Shown: in pieces, positions 1 through 5,225 of the stretch | How the letters are laid out: each line of letters begins with the position of its first letter | How positions within the stretch are numbered: position 1 is the first letter of the stretch | Assembly: GCA_903876615.1 (NCBI GenBank) | Contig: CAIRAS010000168.1 | Location: 1 to 6,706, forward strand | Length of the DNA: 6,706 nucleotides | From: an uncultured Holophagaceae bacterium | GTDB lineage: Bacteria; Acidobacteriota; Holophagae; Holophagales; Holophagaceae | Direction of reading: 5' to 3' | Position numbers and translations under genes: made by a program | Notes under the pieces: model-generated | Told to the model about the DNA's origin: nothing | Database searches by the model: none | The model's input: the letters and a program-made list of their open reading frames with translations, nothing else

Positions 1-561
1 CTGATGCCCGTCTCGCTCCTGGGCGGGATCCTGGGCGCCTGGGCCATGCTGGTCACGCCCCAGAAGCTCTTCGACCAGCTGGTGCCCTGGCTGATCCTGG
101 CGGCCACGGTGTTGCTGGCCGCCAATGACCCCGTCGGCAAGCTGCTCAAGAAGATGGGCAGCCACAGCCGCACCACGGGCTGGTGGATCGGCGCCATGGT
201 CTTCCAGTTCATCGTGGGCATCTACGGCGGCTACTTCGGCGCCGGCATTGGCATCCTCATGCTGGCCGCCCTGAGCCTCCTGGGACTCACGGACATCCAC
301 CAGATGAACGGCCTGAAGAACCTGCTGGCCCTGTGCATCAACGGCATCGCCATCTTCCTCTTCCTCGGCATGGAGTATCTGCGTCACCCCGGCAATGTGC
401 AGTGGGCCCTCGTCGGGTTCATGGCCGTCGCGGCGGGTCTGGGCGGGCTCTTCGGCTCGCACATGGCCCATCGCGTGGGGCGCACGACGGTGCGCTACGG
501 GGTCATCAGCATCGGCTTCATCCTGGCCGCCTGGTACTTCTACAAGACCTACGCGGCCTAG
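1..561 (+). CDS. TauE/SafE (TSUP) family membrane transporter, 5' partial
   Basis: This is the C-terminal part of an integral inner-membrane protein of the TSUP family (sulfite exporter TauE/SafE and relatives), whose members move small anions or organosulfur compounds. The frame is open from the first base (Leu-Met-Pro), so the true start lies upstream. The family is usually about 250 residues and 186 are visible, so roughly 60-70 are missing. Hydrophobic segments lie near residues 4-18, 26-42, 61-97, 103-123, 132-152 and 164-182. The glycine-rich stretch at residues 73-84 (GIYGGYFGAGIG) is the typical start of the second TauE repeat, and the Met-Asn-Gly-Leu-Lys-Asn stretch after it is also family-typical. 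The substrate cannot be read from sequence. The gene is followed after 45 bases by a cytochrome c gene on the same strand, which may be cotranscribed. Confidence 0.88.
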   Translation: MMPVSLLGGILGAWAMLVTPQKLFDQLVPWLILAATVLLAANDPVGKLLKKMGSHSRTTGWWIGAMVFQFIVGIYGGYFGAGIGILMLAALSLLGLTDIHQMNGLKNLLALCINGIAIFLFLGMEYLRHPGNVQWALVGFMAVAAGLGGLFGSHMAHRVGRTTVRYGVISIGFILAAWYFYKTYAA

Positions 562-606
562 TTCAAGCTTGTGCTAGGGTGGTCCCCAGCCTTCCAGGGA
601 GACCCC

Positions 607-1080
607 ATGCGCTTGTTATTCGCTGCCATCCTGGCCACGGCCCTCGCTGCAGCCCCGCCCCCGGACGCTGAGGACTGCGTGGCCTGCCACGACACGATCA
701 AGCTGGAGGTGTTCCGTACCCGGGCCCACGGCGGGCTCCAGTGCTTCGCCTGCCACACGGCCACCAAGAAGCTGCCCCACCCCGAGAAGATGGCCCCGCC
801 CAACTGTGTGCGCTGCCATGACCACCAGGGCCAGGAGTACGCCAACAGTGTGCATGGCATGGCCCGCAAGAAAGGGAAAGACCACGCCCCTACCTGCATG
901 ACCTGCCACGGCCACGCCCACGAGCTGCTGTCCCGCAAGGACCCCGCTTCCCGGGTGGCCCGCCAGAACATGGACGCCACCTGCGGCAAGTGCCACGACA
1001 AGGCCCACCTGGACAAGCTGCACACGGCCCTCTCCAAGCGCGCCACCCGCATGGACCTTCAGAAGATGCCCGGGAAGTAG
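607..1080 (+). CDS. Small exported pentaheme c-type cytochrome
   Basis: This gene encodes a 157-residue multiheme cytochrome c, presumably periplasmic, that would carry electrons to or from a membrane or outer-surface partner. Residues 1-16 form a short signal peptide (Met-Arg-Leu-Leu, an Ala-rich core, cleavage near Ala-Ala-Ala). Five CXXCH heme sites follow: CVACH 24-28, CFACH 46-50, CVRCH 67-71, CMTCH 97-101 and CGKCH 126-130. Many further His residues (41, 58, 72, 83, 93, 103, 105, 134, 139) could serve as distal ligands. The spacing, and the Ser-Val-His-Gly stretch before heme 4, resemble cytochrome c3/c7-like modules that are elsewhere fused to a membrane cytochrome b, but no membrane domain is present here. 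I chose ATG 607 because AGGGAG lies just upstream. A GTG at 571 would add 12 residues and spoil the signal peptide. The stop is 2 bases from that of the convergent PLP gene. Confidence 0.9.
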   Translation: MRLLFAAILATALAAAPPPDAEDCVACHDTIKLEVFRTRAHGGLQCFACHTATKKLPHPEKMAPPNCVRCHDHQGQEYANSVHGMARKKGKDHAPTCMTCHGHAHELLSRKDPASRVARQNMDATCGKCHDKAHLDKLHTALSKRATRMDLQKMPGK

Positions 1081-1082
1081 CC

Positions 1083-2270
1083 TCAGCCCTTGATACAACC
1101 CAGCGCCTGGTCCAGGTCGGCCAGGATGTCTTCCACGTCCTCGATGCCGATGGAGAGGCGCACCAGGCCGTCGGTGATGCCCGCGGCCAGCCGGGCCTCC
1201 CGGGGCATGCTGGCGTGGGTCATGGAGGCAGGGTGGCTGATGAGAGTCTCGACGCCGCCCAGGGAGACGGCCAGGCCCGCCAGGTGCACGTTGTCCATGA
1301 GGACGCGGCCGGCTTCAGTACCGCCCTTCAGCTCGAAGGCGATCATGGAGCCGTAGCCCGTCATCTGGCGGCCCGCCAGCGCGTGCTGGGGATGGCTGGG
1401 CAGGCCGATGTAGCGGACCCAGGCCACCTCGGGGCGGGCCTCCAGCCAGGGGGCCACCTGGTGGGTGTTCTGCTCGGCGCGTTCCACCCGCAGGGCGAGG
1501 GTCTTCAGGCCGCGGCTGACCAGGTAGGCCTGGTGCGGATCCATGTTGGCGCCCAGGTTGATGAGCATGGCCCGGATCTGCTTGTGCAGGGCCTCAGTCT
1601 TCGACACCACGATGCCGCCCACCACGTCCGCGTGGCCGTTGATGAACTTGGTGACGGAGTGCAGCACCAGGTCGGCGCCCAGGTCCAGGGGCTTCTGCAG
1701 GTGCGGGCTGGCGAAGGTGTTGTCCACCACCAGCAGCGCTCCCGCGGCGTGGGCGATGTCCGCCGCAGCCTGGATGTCCGTCACAGACATGGCGGGGTTC
1801 GACGGCGTCTCGATGTAGACCAGCTTGGTGTTGGGCCGCAGGGCCGCCCGCAGGTTGGCCAGGTCCGAGGTGTCCACGTAGGTGGAGGCCACACCGAAGC
1901 GGCTCATGTGCTTCTCCATGAGCCCGCGGCTGGGGCCGTAGACCGAGTCCGTGCTGACGATGTGGTCCCCGGCGCTGAGCAGGGCCAGGTAGACCGTGCT
2001 GACGGCGCCCATGCCGCTGGCCATGGCCGTCGCGCCGAAGCCGTTTTCGAGCTGCGCGACGTTCTCCTCCAGGGCCACGGTGGTGGGGTTGCCGATGCGG
2101 GTGTAGATGTAGCCGCCCTCGGTGCCGGCGAAGCGGTTGGCGCCCTGCTGGGCGTCCCGGAAGGCGAAGGTGGAGGTCTGGTAGATCGGCGTCACCACGC
2201 TGCCGTGGGCGTCGTCGGGAATCCCCGCATGCACGAGCTTGGTGTTGAATCCGCTGTTCCGGGTGTCCAT
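1083..2270 (-). CDS. PLP-dependent Cys/Met metabolism enzyme, methionine gamma-lyase / cystathionine gamma-synthase family
   Basis: This is a 395-residue cytosolic fold-type I PLP enzyme of the Cys/Met metabolism family, full length for the family (about 390-400). Visible landmarks are YIYTRIGNPT at 54-63 (phosphate-binding Tyr and Arg from the neighbouring subunit), the ASGMGA segment at 84-89, Tyr111 in SVYGPS (ring stacking), Asp183 in VVDNTFASP (pyridine nitrogen), and the Schiff-base Lys208 in SVTKFINGHAD. The ETLISHPASMTH segment at 341-352 contains Ser/Arg-type substrate contacts. Overall the sequence looks closest to methionine gamma-lyases and O-acyl-homoserine sulfhydrylases. The Cys typical of classical methionine gamma-lyases after YG is absent (YGPS here), so the exact reaction is uncertain. 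ATG 2270 was chosen because GGAG sits 7 bases upstream. An ATG at 2369 would add an unlikely 33-residue Pro/Arg-rich tail. The leader forms a hairpin around this binding site. Confidence 0.9.
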   Translation of the reverse strand: MDTRNSGFNTKLVHAGIPDDAHGSVVTPIYQTSTFAFRDAQQGANRFAGTEGGYIYTRIGNPTTVALEENVAQLENGFGATAMASGMGAVSTVYLALLSAGDHIVSTDSVYGPSRGLMEKHMSRFGVASTYVDTSDLANLRAALRPNTKLVYIETPSNPAMSVTDIQAAADIAHAAGALLVVDNTFASPHLQKPLDLGADLVLHSVTKFINGHADVVGGIVVSKTEALHKQIRAMLINLGANMDPHQAYLVSRGLKTLALRVERAEQNTHQVAPWLEARPEVAWVRYIGLPSHPQHALAGRQMTGYGSMIAFELKGGTEAGRVLMDNVHLAGLAVSLGGVETLISHPASMTHASMPREARLAAGITDGLVRLSIGIEDVEDILADLDQALGCIKG

Positions 2271-2275
2271 GGCGA

Positions 2276-2315
2276 GGCTCCAGGGGGTGCCGCCTCGCGG
2301 GCAGACCCTGGAGCC
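2276..2315 (-). promoter_or_regulatory. Leader hairpin sequestering the ribosome binding site of the PLP enzyme gene
   Basis: In the minus-strand mRNA, ten bases (2306-2315) pair perfectly with ten bases just before the start codon (2276-2285, containing the GGAG ribosome binding site). Inside, a 4-bp stem (2300-2303 with 2288-2291) closes an 8-base loop, separated from the outer stem by a 2x2 internal loop. The start codon follows 5 bases after the stem. Such a structure would hold translation off unless opened by a ligand, protein or ribosome. I do not recognise the SAM-I core or any other known riboswitch consensus here, so the call is structural only. Confidence 0.5.
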
Positions 2316-2365
2316 AAGTGTTGGGGGCTGTCCGGGATCGGGCAAGCGATTAGGCGTGCAGACCC

Positions 2366-2383
2366 GCATACCTCTTGCATACC
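2366..2383. repeat. Heptamer direct repeat, 11-bp period, upstream of the PLP enzyme gene
   Basis: GCATACC occurs at 2366-2372 and again at 2377-2383, so the copies are offset by 11 bp, about one helical turn, and separated by TCTT. They lie in the 123-base gap between the EF-hand gene stop and the PLP enzyme start, about 100 bases before the latter. This position and phasing would fit an operator bound by a dimeric regulator on one face of the DNA. No protein is implicated by the sequence and no convincing -35/-10 pair accompanies it. Confidence 0.3.
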
Positions 2384-2393
2384 GCTGGTGCTT

Positions 2394-2876
2394 TTACGGT
2401 CTGTCAGCCCGGGGGCGGGTACCCGTCTGCGGCATCGGCTGGGTTTCGTCCGGGGTCAGGCGGCCGTCGCCGTTGCGGTCCAGCTTCTTGAGCAGCAGCG
2501 GTGCCCGGGCGAGCTCGGCCGCGCTGATGATCTCGTCGCCGTCCTCGTCGAGGGCCACGTCCAGGGGTGGCCGCGGCCGCTCCAGGGGGCGAGACTCCCG
2601 GGCCTGACCCGAGGGTCTCGGCGGTGGCGCGGCGGCCGTCTGGCCGTCGGGACGAGGCGGGCGATACTCGTCCGGGGTCAGCTGGCCATCCCCGTTCCTG
2701 TCGAGCTTCAGCAGGGACTGGGAAGCGGCGGCCAGCTCGCCGGCGTCGAGGATGCCGTCGCCGTTGAGGTCCAGGGCCAGCAGGATGGGCGAGATGGGGC
2801 GCGGGCGAGGGGAGGAAGCTTCCGGGCTCTGGGGCAGTGCGGCCAGCAGCGGGAGGAGCAGGAACGAGGGGTGCAT
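2394..2876 (-). CDS. Small secreted protein with four EF-hand calcium-binding loops
   Basis: This is a 160-residue protein with a short hydrophobic N-terminus (residues 2-14, cleavage near Ala-Leu-Pro), so probably exported. Four 12-residue EF-hand loops are visible: DLNGDGILDAGE 36-47, DRNGDGQLTPDE 59-70, DEDGDEIISAAE 110-121 and DRNGDGRLTPDE 133-144. Each has Asp at positions 1 and 5, Asp or Asn at 3, and Glu at 12. Loop 3 has Glu instead of Gly at position 6 and may bind more weakly. The loops form two pairs separated by a Pro/Arg-rich linker (about 72-105), and the second and fourth loops are almost identical, indicating an internal duplication. ATG 2876 is preceded by a strong AAGGAG. 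The gene lies 46 bases after the stop of the secreted unknown protein and is likely in its operon, where it may bind calcium or act as a partner. The actual role is unknown. Confidence 0.87.
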   Translation of the reverse strand: MHPSFLLLPLLAALPQSPEASSPRPRPISPILLALDLNGDGILDAGELAAASQSLLKLDRNGDGQLTPDEYRPPRPDGQTAAAPPPRPSGQARESRPLERPRPPLDVALDEDGDEIISAAELARAPLLLKKLDRNGDGRLTPDETQPMPQTGTRPRADRP

Positions 2877-2922
2877 GGGAATCTCCTTCGAAAGGGGAGC
2901 GGGAGGCGCGGCGGCGGCGCGG

Positions 2923-4224
2923 TCAGCGCCGGCCGTCCAGGAGGAACGACGCATCGGGCCATTGGGGCATGGGAATGCGGTCCGAGTAGAGGAAGGCGGT
3001 GCCGGCTTCCCGGCTCGGCTGGCCGCGCAGGGACCGGAGGCGAGCCAGCTGGGGGGCGTCTGCCGAGCGACCGATGGCGGTGAAAGTGCTGGCGTAGAGA
3101 TAGGCCAGCTCCCCATCCAGCTCGCCGTAGCGGCGGCCCAGGGCCCGGAGCTCCCTGTCGGTGGGCCCGGCTCCCCTCAGGAAGGTGCGGAGCTTGCCGG
3201 CGATGGCGCGGCGCAGGGTCACGATGCCCCGCAGCAGCTCGCGCTGCTGGTCGGGGAGGGCCTCCATGCGGGCCCGCTGGGCGGGCGTCAGGGCGGCCAG
3301 GAAGGCCTCGCCCGCGTCGCCGGTCAGGCTGGTGGAGATATCGAAGTCCTTTTGGCCCATGGCAGGCAGGTCCTTGAAGTAGAAGCCGCCGAAGTAGGTG
3401 CCGTGGCGCTCGGGGCAGAAGTAGGTGTCGGCCTCGGCGGAGCCGGCCACCCAGCTGAAGAACTCGCTGGCCAGGGTCATGTAGGCGACGCTCTCCAGCT
3501 TGGTGGCGGCGCGGGGGCGCAGGTCCCGGAGGGCTTCCCGGTCCACCTCGGGCCAGGTGCGGAAGTCGCCGTTCTTCCAGGCGCCGAGGGTCCGCCACTG
3601 GGCGTCGCTGAAGGACTGGGCCACGGCGCCGAAGGCCCGGGCGCGGTGCCAGGCGAGGTGCGCGTCCAGCTCGAACAGATCGGCCACGTAGGTCCGCACC
3701 GCGAGGCGATCCAGCCCCTTGCAGCCCGCGGGCAGACGGCCCGCGAGGTCCTGGTGGAAGGCGGCCACCAGAGGCAGGCGGAAGCGGGCGATGGCCTCCA
3801 GCTGCGCGGCCTCTTCCCGGGCGGCCTGTTCGAAGATGCGCCGCTGGGGGCTGCTCAGCAGGCGCATCACATTCCCGGCGATGCGGTCCAGGAACATGGG
3901 GTTGTGGCCCTTGCCCGCCGCGTCGATGTCCCGCAGGTATTGGAAGCCGAAGAAGTCCGCGACTTTGCCCGGCGGGATGAAGCTGGAGGCGCCGGGTTCG
4001 CCCGTGAGGAAGGCCAGGCCGCTGAAAGCGATGGTGTGCAGCTGGGCGCGGTCCGACAGGGCCTGTTCCAGGCTGTAGCCGCCGCCCTGTCCCTCCCGGG
4101 GGGGACGGCGGTCCGGGTCGCCCCCGGGCCGTGGCGGTGGCGGGGGCTGCCGATTCTCGTGAGCCCAGGCGGCTCCGGCCGCGAGCCCCAGGGCGATGAT
4201 CACGCTGCCTGCAACGAGCCTCAT
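2923..4224 (-). CDS. Secreted protein of unknown function, 433 residues
   Basis: I do not recognise a named family. The protein has a clear Sec signal peptide (Met-Arg, hydrophobic 4-18, cleavage after Ala-Trp-Ala at 21), then a Pro/Gly/Arg-rich low-complexity stretch (26-48), then a largely alpha-helical body. The most distinctive segment is 269-289, with CPERHGTYFGG followed by FYFKDLPAM. Just after it, ISTSLTGDAGEAFL leads into LTPAQRARMEAL (312-322), which resembles the LTxxQ helices of Spy/CpxP-type periplasmic proteins. A weaker similar stretch (SDAQWRTL) is at 206-213. Only two Cys (168, 270) occur in the mature part, which could form one disulfide. There are no membrane segments after the signal. 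ATG 4224 has GGGAGG upstream. The EF-hand gene follows 46 bases downstream, so a calcium-related extracytoplasmic role is possible but is inference. Confidence 0.85.
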   Translation of the reverse strand: MRLVAGSVIIALGLAAGAAWAHENRQPPPPPRPGGDPDRRPPREGQGGGYSLEQALSDRAQLHTIAFSGLAFLTGEPGASSFIPPGKVADFFGFQYLRDIDAAGKGHNPMFLDRIAGNVMRLLSSPQRRIFEQAAREEAAQLEAIARFRLPLVAAFHQDLAGRLPAGCKGLDRLAVRTYVADLFELDAHLAWHRARAFGAVAQSFSDAQWRTLGAWKNGDFRTWPEVDREALRDLRPRAATKLESVAYMTLASEFFSWVAGSAEADTYFCPERHGTYFGGFYFKDLPAMGQKDFDISTSLTGDAGEAFLAALTPAQRARMEALPDQQRELLRGIVTLRRAIAGKLRTFLRGAGPTDRELRALGRRYGELDGELAYLYASTFTAIGRSADAPQLARLRSLRGQPSREAGTAFLYSDRIPMPQWPDASFLLDGRR

Positions 4225-4365
4225 GGGGCCTCCCGTCGCGGCGCAAGAGAAGCGTCCGCCGCAGGAGGGAGGCTAGGTCCCGGAGCGCGCCCTGTCGCCC
4301 CGCCCTGGCGGGAAGGGTGAACCGGATGGCCCAACGGCGGATTCGGGGGTACCGACTGCAGGGGG
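4225..4365. other. 141-base gap between the Sir2-like gene and the secreted-protein gene
   Basis: This gap holds no ORF with coding character. It is G+C-rich, contains the ribosome binding site GGGAGG of the secreted-protein gene at its 4225 end, and carries a short CCCGCC/GGCGGG inverted repeat near 4301-4316. I find no convincing -35/-10 pair. Its length suggests that the secreted-protein gene may have its own promoter rather than depend on the Sir2-like gene. Confidence 0.4.
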
Positions 4366-4378
4366 CTAGCTCCCCTGC
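4358..4378 (-). terminator. Hairpin overlapping the stop codon of the Sir2-like gene, possible weak terminator
   Basis: GCAGGGG (4358-4364) and CCCCTGC (4372-4378) form a perfect 7-bp stem with a 7-base loop that contains the TAG stop codon of the Sir2-like gene. There is no U-run after it on either strand, so it does not meet the usual intrinsic terminator pattern. It could instead slow ribosomes or RNA polymerase, or protect the 3' end of the mRNA. Confidence 0.25.
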
Positions 4379-5073
4379 TCCGCCAGCAGTTTCGCCACCA
4401 GGTCGGCCACCTCGCGGTCCGCAGGGCCGAGGAGGTGTTCCCGGAAGCCGTCGGTCTCTACCCCAGCCTGCGGGTCCAGCACCAGGGTGCGGGCCAAGGG
4501 GGGCACGTCCTCCAGGAAGCCCGCCGCCGGGTGGAGGTGGCCCGGGGTGCCGAGGGCCAGGAAGCAGGTGCACTGCGCGAGGGCGGCATGGATCCGCTCC
4601 ATCTCCAGGGGTGGCTCGCCGTACCACACGAGGTGCGGGCGCAGCTGGCCGAGGGTGGCGCAGGAGGGGCAGCAGGAGCTGAAGTCGAGGTCCTCCGCCC
4701 AGGGATGCACGTGGTGACACTCGGTGCAGCGGGCCTTGAGCAGCTCCCCGAAGAGGTGGACCGGGGCCAGGCTGCCCGCCCGCTCGTGGAGGTCGTCCGC
4801 ATTGGCTGTCACCAGCAGGAAGTCCCCGGGGCAGGCGGCCTCCAGCCGGGCCAGGGCGAGGTGCGCGGCGGTGGGTTCCAGGGCCGCGAGCCGCCGTCGC
4901 CGGGCGTTGTAGAAGCCCTGGACACGCAGGGGGTCCTGCCGGTAGGCCATGGGCACGGCTGCTTCCTCCAGGAGCTGGCGCTCCCAGAACGAGTCCCCGT
5001 CGTGGGCCGCCATGATGCCACCGTCCGGGCAGATCCCGGGCCCGGTCAGCACCACGATGGACGATCTGGCCAC
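4366..5073 (-). CDS. Sir2/CobB-family (sirtuin class III-like) protein with degenerate active site
   Basis: This 235-residue protein aligns by eye along its whole length with CobB-type NAD-dependent deacylases. Retained features are the Rossmann start IVVLTG (6-11), the class III acyl-pocket Tyr55/Arg58 in FYNARR, DDLHERAGS (93-101), zinc Cys116/119/135/138, RPHLVWYGE (145-153) and LGTPGHLHPAAGF (174-186). Key catalytic positions differ: GAGIS reads GPGIC (11-15), the following TFR reads AAH (22-24), TQNID reads TANAD (89-93), and the catalytic His of HxHGEL is Phe108 (HLFGEL). It is therefore probably not an active deacylase and may be a binding or regulatory pseudoenzyme. I chose GTG 5073 because GGAGG lies 5 bases upstream and a TATGAT -10-like box (5092-5097) lies just beyond. 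The ATG at 5139 would add 22 residues not seen in the family and start upstream of that box. It is divergent from the CoA-transferase gene. Confidence 0.85.
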   Translation of the reverse strand: MARSSIVVLTGPGICPDGGIMAAHDGDSFWERQLLEEAAVPMAYRQDPLRVQGFYNARRRRLAALEPTAAHLALARLEAACPGDFLLVTANADDLHERAGSLAPVHLFGELLKARCTECHHVHPWAEDLDFSSCCPSCATLGQLRPHLVWYGEPPLEMERIHAALAQCTCFLALGTPGHLHPAAGFLEDVPPLARTLVLDPQAGVETDGFREHLLGPADREVADLVAKLLAEQGS

Positions 5074-5225
5074 TCGGACCTCCGTGCGGACATCATAGCG
5101 CCCCGGAATTGCCTCTATGCGCCAGGGGCGAAGGACCACAGAATAGGCGCCAGACTCCTTTCTAATGACTGCTTTTTACCTCCCGTGCCCCAGCTGGCGC
5201 GCGAGCCTTTCCTGCGAGCGCCGCC
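5074..5225. promoter_or_regulatory. Divergent intergenic region with candidate promoters and a repeated GCGCCAG motif
   Basis: This 152-base region separates the Sir2-like gene (minus) from the CoA-transferase gene (plus) and should hold both promoters. For the minus gene, TATGAT at 5092-5097 is a good -10 match placed to give a leader of about 12 bases, but no good -35 is seen. For the plus gene, TCTAAT at 5161-5166 is a -10-like box, also without a clear -35. GCGCCAG occurs at 5119-5125 and 5147-5153, and inverted (CTGGCGC) at 5194-5200. These could be sites for a shared regulator, though a 7-mer in G+C-rich DNA is weak evidence. Confidence 0.35.

Noticed and set aside
571..606. GTG start at 571 for the cytochrome, and a TGCTAGGGT extended -10-like box at 572-580
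   Set aside because: The longer start would put 12 non-signal residues ahead of a good signal peptide. The -10-like box has only a partial match and no -35, so it is not listed as a promoter.
1076..1090. Intrinsic terminator between the convergent cytochrome and PLP genes
   Set aside because: The stop codons are 2 bases apart and no stem with a T-run is visible on either strand around them.
2271..2393. SAM riboswitch upstream of the PLP enzyme gene
   Set aside because: Neither the SAM-I conserved core nor any other SAM/SAH motif I know is recognisable. Only a ribosome-binding-site hairpin is supported.
990..3083. Long plus-strand open frame (697 codons) opposite the PLP and EF-hand genes
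   Set aside because: It lies antisense to two clear genes, has low-complexity Gly/Val/Gln/Ala-rich composition with no recognisable motif, and is explained by G+C-biased third codon positions.
2752..4320. Plus-strand open frame (522 codons) opposite the secreted-protein gene
   Set aside because: It is antisense to a gene with a clear signal peptide and ribosome binding site, and its own composition is Gly/Ala/Val/Gln-rich without motifs.
2708..4720. Long minus-strand open frame (670 codons) spanning parts of three genes in another frame
   Set aside because: It crosses the EF-hand, secreted-protein and Sir2-like genes in a shifted frame, and its product is Pro/Arg/Gly-rich without domains, a typical shadow in G+C-rich DNA.
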